Below are positions 52,111 to 63,012 of a DNA stretch of 64,000 nucleotides, one piece after another (position 1 is the stretch's first letter; each line of letters begins with the position of its first letter). The DNA is from Undaria pinnatifida (taxonomy: Eukaryota; Sar; Phaeophyceae; Laminariales; Alariaceae). The stretch spans positions 5,670,396 through 5,734,395 of the forward strand of contig JABAKD010000014.1 of the NCBI GenBank assembly GCA_012845835.1, read 5' to 3'. The notes beneath the pieces are model-generated. The model was not told the origin of the DNA. It was given only the letters and a program-made list of their open reading frames with translations, and did no database searches. Made by a program: the position numbers and the translations under genes.

Positions 52111-52429
52111 ATCACGTATATATATACATTAATGATGGGTGTGGACTATGATGATAATAGTAGTAGTGTAGACGAAGCTATAGACAACCACGTTTGGGCT
52201 GGTCGATGTTACTTACCCCGGGTTAATTATTTTCTCAAGTTTTCAAGAGCTTTCTATGTTGTACCAGGGTATGTAGCGCCCAACATGTATAGCTCATACT
52301 ATTAGGTAATAACCAGAAATAACGCTGCTAGTAGTTTGTTCCCCCTTTTCCACTGCTGTGGCGACAACCGCGGGAGTTCAAGGCAACCACATCCGGAAGG
52401 GGAATCTTTTGTACCTGGTATGTACATGT

Positions 52430-52560
52430 GTAATTAATGCATGGAAGAATCCACTACTTTATGGTGCGATCGTTCGACTTCATGGGTGCTGCTACTACTA
52501 CTACTGCTGCTTTATTATGGAAGGATATTTGATTTACATCGGAACGGCGTCTACGCTATA
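52430..52560 (-). repeat. Dispersed repeat family I, inverted copy
   Basis: Contains the reverse complement of gatgccgttccgatgtaaat..atatccttccata and of the trinucleotide run seen at 2390-2405. Confidence 0.65.
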
Positions 52561-52849
52561 TTGTCGGAGGGCAAAAAACATAATAATAATGGATATATAT
52601 GACATAGACCTCAAGCTCCTCGTCTTTGTGACTACTAGCTTACAGCGAGCGTAACGACATACCACGTGGCGCCGTGTCTGGGAGGTGAAGACACACACAG
52701 CAGGACAGCAGGAGCAGCAAAAAGCAGCAGAAAAATGCAGGGAAGGCTGGCAAATAAATGTGTCTATGCATTAATACGAGATCGCCCACACAACCCGGTC
52801 TTCTTGTTTTGTGTATGCTTTGAACTACACACAGACTGACGCATTATTA

Positions 52850-53077
52850 TTAGACAATCAGTCCCAGCCGTATACTTTCAGTGTTAGCATCAATCATCAA
52901 GAAACCTTCGTCTCGGCAAGACTTCTCACACCGGAGAACTATCCAATGACAGATAATCTGATGTAAGAAAACAGCGTCGCCTTCGATGGCATTGCACGTG
53001 ACGACATGCAGGGATTCTCCACCAATGAGAACGCATCTTTGAAATATGGACCAATCAAAAAATGACGGTGACGTCAT
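52850..53077 (-). CDS. Possible exon or small gene
   Basis: 75 codons with a protein-like translation (FDWSIFQRCVLIGGESLHVV, then GDAVFLHQIICHWIVLRCEK). The ATG is preceded by a pyrimidine-rich tttttttggcttag, so it may be an internal or terminal exon rather than a gene start. Family unknown. Confidence 0.3.
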   Translation of the reverse strand: MTSPSFFDWSIFQRCVLIGGESLHVVTCNAIEGDAVFLHQIICHWIVLRCEKSCRDEGFLMIDANTESIRLGLIV

Positions 53078-53103
53078 CTAAGCCAAAAAAATGAATGTAA
53101 TGC

Positions 53104-53451
53104 ATGTACAGGAGACAGGACATAGGACAGCACAGATCACAGACCGTGAGAGATGAGAGTGTTCCAGCCAGTCAGTGTGCATACATGCACAATATATGGA
53201 AAAAATGTGCCCTTTTCGTTTTTGGGCACACTGTTCTAGTGCGGCCAAGGTTTTTCTGTCGCACTTTCGGCTGCGGGGCAAGCAAGGGGGCCGTCGATAC
53301 ATTAAGGCACATATTTGGATCCCAGCCACGCTCCGTGGCGGTGCTTGAAGCACTCAACGTCGCAGAGCTGTCTCTTCATGCCAAGGGGTTGTGTTCCGCC
53401 TCCCCGAGACAAGCAGGTGCGTGGAAAACCCCACATTTCTTTATTATTTAA
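53104..53451 (+). CDS. Possible exon, unassigned
   Basis: 115 codons. The C-terminal half is protein-like (FGCGASKGAVDTLRHIFGSQ, then VAVLEALNVAELSLHAKGLC). A good donor (CAAGCAG|gtgcgtgg) lies at about 53417, which would make it a 5' exon with the tail being intron. It diverges from the minus-strand frame at 52850-53077. Confidence 0.25.
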   Translation: MYRRQDIGQHRSQTVRDESVPASQCAYMHNIWKKCALFVFGHTVLVRPRFFCRTFGCGASKGAVDTLRHIFGSQPRSVAVLEALNVAELSLHAKGLCSASPRQAGAWKTPHFFII

Positions 53452-54036
53452 AAATAGTCCGCTCCGTTCTCACATTTTTTAGCCCGCTGCCCTTTCCCGC
53501 CCGCTATATAACATCTTCATCCGTCTAGTTTTTTTATCCTCGCAACAAGCTGCAGCATTCCTTTGTGACAGCCACGGACGATGCTTCTATGTGTTTATAT
53601 GTGTGCTTGCTTATACATGTGCATCACCGCAATCTGTGCTGTCACATATAGATCATAGGCACACAAAACGGTCAAGAGAGGCGTTTTTTCAACAACAGCC
53701 GCTGAGCCGCTGAGCCTCGCAGCCACAATATCATATGTCCTGCCGACGACGCCAATTTTGATGAGTCGTGGTGCCGGATAGGTGTGAGGGAAGGGACGCA
53801 GGGGTATCAGCTTCGCTTGGAGACAGCACCGGTTCTTCTTTGTAGATTTCTTATTATTGGCGTAGAACTGTGAGAAGCTGGAGGAGACAGGAAAGGAGGA
53901 GTGAGACCATGGGGGGGGTGGGATGAGGCTCACAGAGTTCCTTCCCCCCAACATTGCTGCTGTGCTCTCTTCTGGACCTTTACCTATGGAACGTACAAGG
54001 AACGTTCTCCTAGAAGTTCTATATTCCTATGATGAG

Positions 54037-54117
54037 CGCTTTAGAGCCCCCGAACCCTTCCCTATACTAAATCCAAGTAATTTTGTCCCTAAAAACGGGT
54101 TTCCAGTTGTAAAAGGG
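54037..54117 (-). mobile_element. Tiny element J, diverged copy
   Basis: Reverse-orientation match to 47985-48066. TTAA follows at 54118-54121, while the left flank has mutated (TGAG). Confidence 0.75.
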
Positions 54118-54628
54118 TTAAGGCGCTTGCATCAATCTATCTTGTCCAGAGGAAGAACGTCATTACCGAGAACGCTCTTGTGGTATAAGCTAGCTAGTTT
54201 CTACGGGTTATCTTCTCCACTCAGAATATTCCGTTTGAGAGAATCTTCTTGTGGCCAATAGACCATGACTCTGCGGGCAATCTTACCGAATCTATTGCCA
54301 GCTACACTGACACTCTTCTATTACAATCAGCACCACAATGCCTACTACGAGTAGCCCGTACATATCATTGCAACGCCTCCTGTGCTCCGCCTTGTCGACT
54401 TGCAGCGCCCCCCGGATATCAAGTCGACTCCATCTCGAATGGAAACGATGTACACATATGATATGATACAGCAGTACAGAGAATGACTTTGTCTTGGATG
54501 ACATCATGTTGTCATGTTACCCAGGCGTTTTCCACGAATCACAAAAAAAAAATGGACCAAAATCACAAAACCGCAAGGGCACTAAATCCCATCAAATGGA
54601 TGGATATTAATAGTAGTAGTAACTGGTG

Positions 54629-54922
54629 TTAAAGTATTAGTGGGGTATTAGTCCGTTTGACCACTTGCAAAAGGTTAACCAATAGCTTACCCAAACAAAG
54701 CCTTACAACACTCTTCCCCCCTGAAACGGCGGGATAGCAGGTCGGCCGGATACACGGGCGGACCTATCAATTATTCAAGCCGTGTTTCATTTCCTGGGTT
54801 TACCGGGGAGAGTATTTTTCAAGTTCGACATGATGGGGAAAGTCTGAAAAAGTTCATTATGGTGGATGTGGGATTTGAACCCACGGCCCAAAAAACCTAT
54901 AGTCCTGCCGACGACGCCATTT
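54629..54922 (-). mobile_element. tRNA-derived SINE family S1
   Basis: Complete minus-strand copy. B box gggttcaaatccc near 54868-54880 on the plus-strand complement. Confidence 0.8.
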
Positions 54923-55010
54923 GTTGAGGTATTAGTGGGGTATTAAGTCCGTTTGACCACTTGCAAAAGGTCAACCAATAGCTTACCCAAACTAAGCCTT
55001 ATTATAACAT
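54923..55010 (-). repeat. S1 tail-only copy
   Basis: Only the S1 3' tail (ggcttagtttgggtaagcta..ccccactaatacctc) is present, abutting the head of the complete copy. Confidence 0.75.
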
Positions 55011-55020
55011 TTTTGTTAGT

Positions 55021-55311
55021 CAAGGTATTAGTGGGGTATTAGTCCGTTTGACCACTTGCAAAAGGTTAACCAATAGCTTACCCAAACTAAGCCTTATAAC
55101 ACTCTCCCCCCCCCTGAAGCGGCGGGATAGCAGGTCGGCCGGATATACGGGCGGACCTGTCAATATCCAAGCGGTTTCATTTCCTGGGGATACCGGGGAG
55201 AGTATTTTTCAAGTTCGACATGGGGAAAGTCTGAAAAAGTTTATTAGTATGGATGGTGGGATTTGAACCCACGACCCGAAAAACCCATGGTCTGTCGACG
55301 ACGCCATTTGT
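55021..55311 (-). mobile_element. tRNA-derived SINE family S1
   Basis: Complete minus-strand copy with B box gtgggttcaaatcccac (55257-55274 on the complement). It is followed at 55312-55382 by another tail-only copy. Confidence 0.8.
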
Positions 55312-55534
55312 TATGGTTATTAGCGGGGTATTAAGTCTGTTTGACCACTTGCAAAATAGCTTACCCAAACTAAGCCTTACAACACTGGCATAATACCAAT
55401 ATGTACCAACAATGTCAGGCAAAAAAGGTGATCCATATTGCAGCGGCTAGCTGGGGGGCACCCCATTTCACACAGACAGGCAGTTACACCTGCTGCCCGT
55501 AGAAAGTACAGAGCAAGCATACGTTATCGAATGA

Positions 55535-55961
55535 GACACATGTGCTACACGGTAGAGGTGTGTGCACCATTTTTTTTCCGAGCCACGTAACCTGTTGCGA
55601 GGAGCTCTAAACTATACCCCTCTCTGTGAGGCAAAAACTGATTTTTCGATACGTTAAACAAGTAAAATCCGATGATGACGCAACGTCCCCTCCTTCCCCA
55701 CCACCCGCGCCATCACCTAGATAGACCTAGCACCACGCGTATCTAGCCAACCCGTTCATCTCTGTGCCACCTAAATAAAGCTGTTAAAAAACCCTTTTGC
55801 CCCAAACCCCCCTCCCCTCCCCATGACCTCTATCTAGGTATTGTACGAAAGAAAATTACTGCAAAAAAAAGAAAGGACATCCCGACAATTTTGGGTGAAG
55901 GAGCTCCGTCATCCAGATGTTATGTCTGCCGAGAAATGCTACCTCTATCGTAGCACGCGTC
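55535..55961 (-). mobile_element. MITE family A, reversed and internally altered (A11)
   Basis: Left end gacacatgtgctacacggtagagg and right end cctctatcgtagcacgcgtc. The interior contains foreign sequence, including the reversed K-repeat motif at 55690-55745. No target duplication. Confidence 0.7.
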
Positions 55962-55974
55962 GTAACAGAGTTGA

Positions 55975-56222
55975 GGGGTTTCCACATAAAATGTTGGCAA
56001 GGATTACCATGGAGAATGCCATCAACTTCCGTCCCTTCTCGAGGCACAAGCTCGGGCTTCGGTGGTACAAGAACGAGCGCATCTCTGTCCTCCACTATCA
56101 TCATCTTGTCGAGCGATCGACACACACACGACGCGTATGAAAATACGTGGTGAGCTAAAGCTTTATTTTTCTCCATCCATCCGCCGGAGGATGAAAAAAA
56201 AAAAAAAAAAAAAAAAAAAAAG
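55975..56222 (+). mobile_element. Poly(A)-tailed retroposon with short coding remnant
   Basis: Same 3' end as family P (cacgacgcgtatgaaaatac, gctttatttttctccatccat, then 27 or more A). The upstream frame encodes a protein-like end (FPHKMLARITMENAINFRPF, RHKLGLRWYKNERISVLHYH) stopping at 56138-56140. The peptide could be the end of a retroposon protein or of a reverse-transcribed host transcript. Confidence 0.55.
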
Positions 56223-56639
56223 ATTCGTTGTGAGCCTTGCGAAAAACAAAAGTTGAATGATCTTTTAATTTATACACCACGTACGTGGGTTTTTCGGCAC
56301 AAACCGTTGAGCTCTCAACGTTGTATGTTCAAATAAATATGTTACGGTGTCCTTTTTAATTTTCTGGCCAGATGCTTGTCGCTTGAGCTATCCACCCACG
56401 ATCTGTCAACCCCCCCCGAAAAACGTCGGGGAAGCGGAAAAAAAAAATGCCAAAAAAAAAGCATCGCGCGGTAGGCCGGGGTAGAAGGTAGGTGCGGTAT
56501 CCACCCACGCACCTCTTCTTAAAGACTTCGTGTTTCAAGGTTCAAGTATTATTATTTCCTTTGCACACATGCTTGGCAAGGGTTTTTTTTCACCCGGGTT
56601 TTATATCGTTTTGCCTTGCCTTAAGCACCACACCTGTGT

Positions 56640-56710
56640 GTACCAACCGTGGTCACAGGGGTCGTTCCTTCTCTCCCCCCCGGTACGTGCCTTCGTTTTT
56701 GTCGGGCATA
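56640..56710 (-). repeat. SINE core/tail fragment
   Basis: Minus strand: cgaaggcacgtaccgggggg..cctgtgaccacggtt. Confidence 0.5.
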
Positions 56711-57084
56711 GGCTTCAGCATTCCCACCTGTCCGCCTTTTATGCTCGTTTCGATATCCAGCAGCAGCAGCATTACTTGTACGTATCATGAATGTATCGAG
56801 GACAAAATGCCGAGGTTGCACGAGAGGCACCCATGATCTGCCCCCCCCAAAAAAAAAACTCTCAAATATATATATAGATATACTGTATAATAGTTGGCCT
56901 GATGGCACCGACGCCGTAAAAAAAATATAATTGATATTGGGGTTGGCGTTGGTTGGCAACGACTCCGACTCTGTAAAGCGTGCCAGTCACTGCGTGGGCT
57001 ACTTGTAGACAACCAGGGTACCGCTTTTTTTTTTCGGCGGGCCATCATGATGGTTATCGAGTAGATCATATGTAAAGAAAAAAA

Positions 57085-57335
57085 ATCAAGGACGTCAGCC
57101 GTGAGTGAGAGTTCGACGAATTTTGGGTCAATACTCATCTTGCAAACTGCGTTGATGGCACCTTCTTGTAATATACTATATGGGTGAGTTTTTTATTGGG
57201 AGGAGTCCTACTTAAAATATATATATATATATATTATAAAAATTGAAAGACACTCCAGCTGTGAGATCGAAGATTTTGTCGAAACTCATCTTTGCAAACT
57301 AGCTGTGTGTGATACTCCGATCGCGCGTATTACTG
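57085..57335 (+). repeat. Two family E copies in tandem
   Basis: 57085-57230 (gacgtcagccgtgagtgaga..ttattgggaggagtcc) and 57238-57335 (ccagctgtgagatcgaagat, ctcatctttgcaaac), separated by a TA microsatellite. Confidence 0.7.
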
Positions 57336-57360
57336 GTTGTGTGTCCTCATTAAGGATATA

Positions 57361-57680
57361 GGTCGGCGACTCCCCTTGCAACTACAGTGTAGCTATCAGG
57401 GTCAACAGGGTGATGTTAATCAGTCTGTGCGCGGAAAATATATAACACGTTTTTGAGGGGGACAAAATCTGACAGCTGTGGAAGGAAATGCATGAGCTTA
57501 TCAAGTGAATCCTGTAAGTCGAATAACTGGTGAGGGGAGGGCGGAGTTTTCAAGGACTTGGGGGGGGGGGATCATGTCGCATAGACGTAGGGGTGTGCTA
57601 TACGCGTGGTGCTAGGTCTAGGCGATGGTGCAGGTGGTGGAGAAGGAGGGGGCGTTGGGGGCGGGGGGGGGGGGGGGCAA
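57361..57680 (+). repeat. Family K, second copy
   Basis: 57362-57480 matches 1-117, and 57597-57680 matches 820-905, with shorter spacing than in the left copy. It ends in G runs. Confidence 0.75.
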
Positions 57681-57719
57681 AGGGTTTTCAAGAGGTTTAG
57701 GTCTCATTTACATACCTGG

Positions 57720-58330
57720 TATTATATATGTTGTGTTTTTTTCCATGACAATGGTTAGTGTTGGTATTTTTAGTTTGGTGGGGAATTTTGAGCTAGATTT
57801 AACATTATATCTATTTTATAAATTTATTACTACTGTAGTTTCCACTAATACTGCTCTATCATATCTATCGTATGTATGGAAGGTGGTTTATGTTGTTTTT
57901 TCCCCCGCGTTAATATCGGGAGGAGTACGAATACAGAGTAATACTATTAATAGTTATTTAATACTTGGAAGTATGTTAAAAATTAATACAGCATTCGAGA
58001 ATTAAAAGTCGGCGACTCCCCCCCCCCAATAAAAAACGACTGTGGGACTCGAACCCACGGTTCCAAATTGATACGTTGTCACTCTAACATTTTATAAAAA
58101 TATTTTCAGGACGTCAGCAGCTGTGAGTTCGACGAATTCCGGGTCAATACTCATATTTTCAAGCTGCTTGTTGGTACTTGTACTATTCTACGTGGGTAAT
58201 TTTTTTCTCAATGGGAAGGGTCCTATTCTGTTGTGAAAAAAAATGCTTTTGTTCTCCACTATAATGGTGATTGTTGGTATTTTTACTTTGGGTGGGGAAT
58301 TTTGAGCTAGATCTAACATCATATCTGTTT
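57720..58330 (+). repeat. Family E-related AT-rich sequence
   Basis: tggttagtgttggtattttt, ggggaattttgagctagat and catatctattttataaattt occur at 57750-57830 and 58260-58340. A Pol III B-box-like gtgggttcgagtccc on the minus strand (58038-58052) followed by a T run hints at a tRNA-derived remnant. Confidence 0.55.
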
Positions 58331-58639
58331 CATAAGTTTATTTCTGTAGTTCCCACTGCATTGCTCTATCTTATGTATGGTGGATGGTTTGCGGATGGAT
58401 AGCTTGGTCAGGGTTGTTGGTACTTTTGTGGTGAAGTGCGTAAGTAAGTTTTCTCTTCGTATCTACCTGGGGGTGGTCTTATAGTTTTGTTTTTTGCACT
58501 ATAAGGGCGGGTTTTGGCATACATCGGGAGTATGAGGACAGTAGTAGTGATCTAATAGATATCATGTAAAAGTCCCACCATTGTGCGGGGTGGAGAACCC
58601 TAACTCCGCACAAGCGGGATGATCGCATCACGTTGTGTG

Positions 58640-58915
58640 AATATGGTAAGGCACCCATGAGGCAGTTACATAGTAATACCCATTGCTGTCTCTGGAGTGG
58701 CCACACCAGAAAACAAAGTAATTCATTGGCGCTGTCATCCATATGCAAGAAAGGATGCAGTTCACCCCTCATGCGACTCGCCGAACACCTCACGGCGCTT
58801 CGCGCTTGGTGCAAGCAATGTCTGCCTGGTTGGTGAAAACCCGACGTGCTCCGTCTCGGCATAGTAGGGATGCGAGGGTCTATGGTCATACGACTACGGC
58901 CATGAACAAATTGAG
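58640..58915 (-). repeat. Dispersed repeat family H with conserved open frame
   Basis: Reverse-oriented partner of 20770-21035. It lies in a 178-codon minus-strand frame (58479-59015). The peptide similarity to the other copy spans GFHQPGRHCLH and SAVRCSASRM. Confidence 0.6.
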
Positions 58916-59224
58916 TGCCCCCCCCCCCAAAAAAAAAAACGCCGCAATCGCTCCCATCAGTACCTTCAAGTTCGCAATCCACGAAACGCAAAATATACCC
59001 CTTTGTGCTACCCACGTACGAAGCAGTATGTACATACAGCGCTTTCGCTCAGAAGTTCTTCTACCGCGCGCAAGCCGAAAACACAGGACCGCTTTCGCCG
59101 GGTCCCCTGGTCAATTTGCTGCACCTCGCGCGACCTCACAAGGTTTGCAGCTGATATGGGAAGCGTCATTTGCAGCTAACGCACCCTGCAATGAACAAGA
59201 GCAAATCTACGGGCTTAGCTATGA

Positions 59225-59263
59225 CAGTATATAAACAGTACGAGTACGTCTGTTTATATACTG
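59225..59263. repeat. Perfect 14-bp-arm hairpin
   Basis: cagtatataaacag and its exact inverse ctgtttatatactg are separated by 11 bases. Possible cruciform or a minimal foldback remnant. Confidence 0.85.
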
Positions 59264-59345
59264 CCATATCTAGGGCTGGGGGCTTTGGTCACTTAATGTT
59301 TTAGGTGTCGGTGAAAAGCCAACCAACTGGCCTAGTATTCATATA

Positions 59346-59462
59346 GCGCCAGCTAGCGTTGGGCTGCGAAAGCAACTGAGTTAAATCGACACACGACGCG
59401 TATGAAAATACGCGGAAGTGTGGTGAGCTAAAGCTTTATTTTTCCCCATCCGCCGGAGGATG

Positions 59463-59493
<31 letters not shown>

Positions 59494-59580
59494 TAAGCAC
59501 GTGGTAGTGTGGCGAGCTTAAGCTTTTATTTTTCCCCATCCGTCGGAGGATAAAAAAAGAAAAAAAGAAAAGAAAAGAAA
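59346..59580 (+). mobile_element. Poly(A)-tailed retroposon family P, two adjacent 3' ends
   Basis: First end at 59349-59492 (gccagctagcgttgggctgc..gccggaggatg plus about 28 A). A second copy of the last 45 bp (59505-59555) ends in A/G-rich sequence. Confidence 0.75.
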
Positions 59581-59695
59581 ATAACATTAAGCGCCAAATA
59601 AGCCAAAACTGCGCCAGTTAGGTGCAAAGGCGCAGAACACCGCAATTTTCCGCACACAACTGACAGCTGACCGTAACATCTAGCCAAACACGAAC

Positions 59696-59870
59696 AAAAA
59701 TCTAGTACATAGTACAAGCGACTTATAGTCAATCAACTCACAGTCCCAGCCACAACCAGGTACTTCGAAGCATACCATAGAATCTAGTAAATAGTAGAAG
59801 CGACTTATGGTCAACCAACTCACAGCCCCAGCCGTACCAGGTACTTCTAAGCACGCCATAAGAGCACATA
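59696..59870 (+). repeat. 87-bp tandem duplication
   Basis: Two units sharing atctagtacatagtacaagcgacttat..caaccaactcacag.cccagcc..accaggtacttc. Confidence 0.85.
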
Positions 59871-60032
59871 GTTCGTCGGGCATCGGGCATCGTCGTATAA
59901 CTCGTCGTGCGACCGCTGGGTGGTAAAAAACGCCGGATGGCCGAGGTTTCGGCAAATGCCAACTGGTCGGCAAAGCGAAGGAAGAAAAAAATATGCCTGG
60001 CAGTCAACAAAGAGGATATACATCGACCCCGG

Positions 60033-60290
60033 GACGCATGCTGCGATAGAGGTATACCTTTTTTTGGCAAAAATGTTTTCTGAATGACGGGGCTCCTTAA
60101 CCCAAAATCGTAGGATATTCGCCATTTTGTTTTTGCATGATTCTCGTTGAGTACGTAGGCCATGGGATTTTTCATCCGGTATCATGGCAGTTTCGTTTTT
60201 GCTCCAAATCAGTGTTTGGGAGGTCTTAAGCTCCCAAATTGAGGAGCACCCCAGAAAAAAAGTGGTGCGCCTCCATCGTTAGCACGCGTC
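60033..60290 (+). mobile_element. MITE family A, complete copy (A12)
   Basis: 258 bp with ends gacgcatgctgcgatagagg and the inverted cctccatcgttagcacgcgtc. Perfect CCGG target duplication at 60029-60032 and 60291-60294. Confidence 0.93.
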
Positions 60291-60685
60291 CCGGTGCCGC
60301 CAAGTAACGTCTAGATACATCCGTACCTACAACCTCCGGGTCCGTTTTCGAGAGCCTCAAGTCTGGACATTTTTCCGGACATCGAGCTGATCTCTCTCCT
60401 GCTCTCTCTCTCCCCCTATTCTACAATTAAAAAAAAGCGGAGAATAAATTACGCAACCAACTCCTAGCGGGGGAGCTGCGCAACCGCAGGCACCGGCAGT
60501 AGCACCCGCAGCAGAAGGAGCTGAGGACGCATCCTTTCTGTCGCGCCCTACCCCCCCCCCCCCCCCCCCCTCCCCCCTCATCACTGCTCCGTCTCGAAAG
60601 GGATATGCGTGGTCAACGGCCTAATGACTCCGTCAAGCAGCAAATGAGTACCCCCCCCCTCCCCCCTCCCCGGCCACCTCACGCC

Positions 60686-62260
60686 CTACATCTCGAAGCG
60701 CATTCTCCCAGCATCCGACGGAGTAACCGCACTACCACCGCCATCCGCCGCTAACACCCGCATCGTAGCAGAGCGGGAGGGAGCGCCCGTGGCCAATGCC
60801 TGTGATTTCCGAGGCCCCCATATGCTCAAGGGATGCGCTATGCCGGCTGCTGCTGCTGGCACGCCGGTTGCGACACCGGCTCCACCTGCTTTGACTGTTA
60901 CTACCCCAGCTACAACCCCGGCTACCCCGGGCACGCCGCCTCGCCCCATAAACGTTGCCTCCGCTGCCGCTGCCGCAGGCCTATCACCCTCTCCCCCCGG
61001 CACCGCCGCTCCCACGTTTATCCCGACAGCAGTCTCGGGCCGATGATCCTTCCCCTGCCTATCCAAGGCGTATGGCTCGTCGACCTTGATATCAACTGTT
61101 GCTTCAACGTCACGCGGCACCACGTCGAAACCCGTGTTCCGATTATCCCCGCCCCGCCGTTCCCCGCCCCGCCCCTCCGCGCCCTTCCCTTCCTTGCTCC
61201 GCCCGTCTGCACCTCTCTCCTCCTTACCCCGCCCATCCGCGCCTCGCCTTTCCGTGCCCCTACCCTCCGCGCCTCGCCTCTCCGCGCCTCGCCTCTCCGT
61301 GCCCCTCTCCTCCGTGCACCGTCCCTCCGCGTCCTTCCCCTCTGCACCCCGCCCCTGCGCGCCCCTCCCCTCGGAGCCACGCCGCTCCGCGTGCACGCGC
61401 TCGTCGCGCACCCGCTCCGTGCCCCCCCTCTCTGAGCCCCTCCCCTCTGCGCCCCTCCCCTCCGGACCCCGCTGCTCCGCACGCCTCCCCTCGGAGCTAC
61501 GCCGCTCCCCCCCTCTCCCCTTCCAGCCACGCCCGTCGGATTCCCGCCTCTCCCTGTCCCGCGCCTCGGCGCCCTGCCCCTCCGCGCCTCTATCCCCCGC
61601 GCCTCGCCTCTCTCCAGCGCCTCGGCTTTCCCCGTCCCTCCCCTCCGTTCTTCGTCTCTCCGAGCCCCGTCCCTCCGCATCCCGTCCCTCCGCATCCCGC
61701 CGCTCCGCGCCACGCCTCTCCGCACCCCCCCGACCCTCCGCGCGCCGATCCTGCACGTCTCGTCCCTCCACGTCCCTCCCGTCCACGCCTCGCCGATAAC
61801 CACCGAGCGACCCACCGCCGAGCGAGTCCTCCTTGCGTTCCCCGCCCGAACCTTTCGGTGATTCGGCTCCCGGTGCGAACGCCGGAGAGGGTGGCGCCGG
61901 CCACCGTCCCGACCTCCCTGGTGTCCCTTCGCGCGCCTCAGTGGTGTCAATGCTGTCCTCCACGCTGGGTGAGCGCGGAGCAGCCACCCGCGATGAACCA
62001 GAGGAGGATGGGGGGAGGCCTTTCGCTGTAGTAGCGGGCGGGGGAGTTGTTGTTCTCGACGGCGGCGGCGGCGGCGGCTGCGGCGACTGCGGCGACTGCG
62101 GCTGTCGCTGCGGCGATGACTGCCGTTGGCGGGCGCGGAGGCTCTCCCTGTCAGAAACGTTCTGGGCCCTCGCCTGTGCTGCCAGCTGCGATATGGTAGG
62201 CAGGGGGTCGGAGGCAGTAAATAGTAGATATGTGAGTCGGCAGGATTTCACGACTAGCAC
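60686..62260 (-). CDS. Low-complexity protein with pentapeptide repeats, 524 codons
   Basis: This is the longest open frame in the window. The N-terminal third is Pro/Ser/Gln-rich (QRQPQSPQSPQPPPPPPS). The centre (about 61160-61800) consists of some 40 copies of a degenerate 15-bp unit encoding [AT]E[GR]RG-type pentapeptides. The C-terminal part is Ala/Gly/Val-rich. Such a sequence would be disordered and highly charged. Openness of other frames over the same span (310 and 237 codons) shows that GC-rich repetition alone can keep frames open. A possible splice acceptor (ccatatcgcag|CTGGCAG) sits at the 5' end, so the gene may extend upstream. It could be a host gene or a gag-like frame. Confidence 0.4.
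   Translation of the reverse strand: MLVVKSCRLTYLLFTASDPLPTISQLAAQARAQNVSDRESLRARQRQSSPQRQPQSPQSPQPPPPPPSRTTTPPPATTAKGLPPSSSGSSRVAAPRSPSVEDSIDTTEAREGTPGRSGRWPAPPSPAFAPGAESPKGSGGERKEDSLGGGSLGGYRRGVDGRDVEGRDVQDRRAEGRGGAERRGAERRDAEGRDAEGRGSERRRTEGRDGESRGAGERRGAGDRGAEGQGAEARDRERRESDGRGWKGRGGERRSSEGRRAEQRGPEGRGAEGRGSERGGTERVRDERVHAERRGSEGRGAQGRGAEGKDAEGRCTEERGTERRGAERRGAEGRGTERRGADGRGKEERGADGRSKEGKGAEGRGGERRGGDNRNTGFDVVPRDVEATVDIKVDEPYALDRQGKDHRPETAVGINVGAAVPGGEGDRPAAAAAEATFMGRGGVPGVAGVVAGVVTVKAGGAGVATGVPAAAAGIAHPLSIWGPRKSQALATGAPSRSATMRVLAADGGGSAVTPSDAGRMRFEM
61160..61800 (-). repeat. 15-bp minisatellite inside the 524-codon frame
   Basis: Units of ccgcgcccctcccct-type on the plus strand, heavily diverged but keeping a 15-base period, so every unit stays in frame. 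Confidence 0.85.
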
Positions 62261-62424
62261 ATTAATCGGTAGGTGCCGTAAGCCAACTAACCGACTTTAG
62301 TCGTCCAGTCGGCTGTTTTTTGTTTTGTTTTTAGGTCTGCTCATTTTTTCTATTATGTTCGTACTTTTTTCTTTCTCCTTGTCCCTCCATACACGTAACT
62401 CAGATCCGGGGTCACTTAGCAGGC

Positions 62425-62650
62425 TCTTTCCCCCCCCCTCCCCCCACTATGGTACGCGCCTTCGTTTCCAGCACCTTCTTCCCTCGCCAATTCGCGTCGA
62501 ATTGTGCCTACCCACACTATAAAGCGCTCTCTGTAGCTGGCGTCGTAAAAAAATAGACATCACTACACCGAGATTTGAACCTCTGACTGCAACTGGTGAA
62601 GCCAGCTGATGGCCAGCCGACATGCCGACTTAAGCCACGCGAGCGAAGCG
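62425..62650 (-). mobile_element. tRNA-derived SINE (family S4)
   Basis: Minus-strand order: A-box-like tggcttaagtcggcatgtcgg, B box gaggttcaaatctcgg (62571-62586 on the complement), then the common SINE body (gtgggtaggcacaattcgac) and a G-rich tail at 62430-62450. Confidence 0.65.
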
Positions 62651-62944
62651 AGCCAAATCAGCCCCCCATCCCCTGCTCAAAAAGGCGGATTGCATCCCGG
62701 GCTAAACAATCCTTCCTACAGGTATAAAAACCCAATATGTCGGATAGCCGGCACCTCCAGGGGACGACTGCCTGTTACTCTGACTAACTAGTTGGCGACT
62801 TAAGTCGTGCCGACTCACAACCTTAATAAAGAGCCTTTGTCCGCTTTCCGCCATATTGTAGGGATACCTACAGTATATAGTATGTGCCTGGTACCTGGTA
62901 GCATTTGGCGTGCGTGCTCTTCACATGAAACCATTACTTGATGA

Positions 62945-63012
62945 AAAATATTTTAACAACATCAGCTGTGAGATCGACGAATTTAGGGTCGATAGTCATC
63001 TTTGCAAGGTGC
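62945..63012 (+). repeat. Family E fragment
   Basis: aaaaatattttaacaacatcagctgtgagatcgacgaatttagg..catctttgcaagg. Confidence 0.65.

Noticed and set aside
61099-62031. Plus-strand 310- and 237-codon frames over the 61-62 kb repeat
   Set aside because: Pro/Arg-rich translations of the GC-rich 15-bp minisatellite in other frames, with no independent support.
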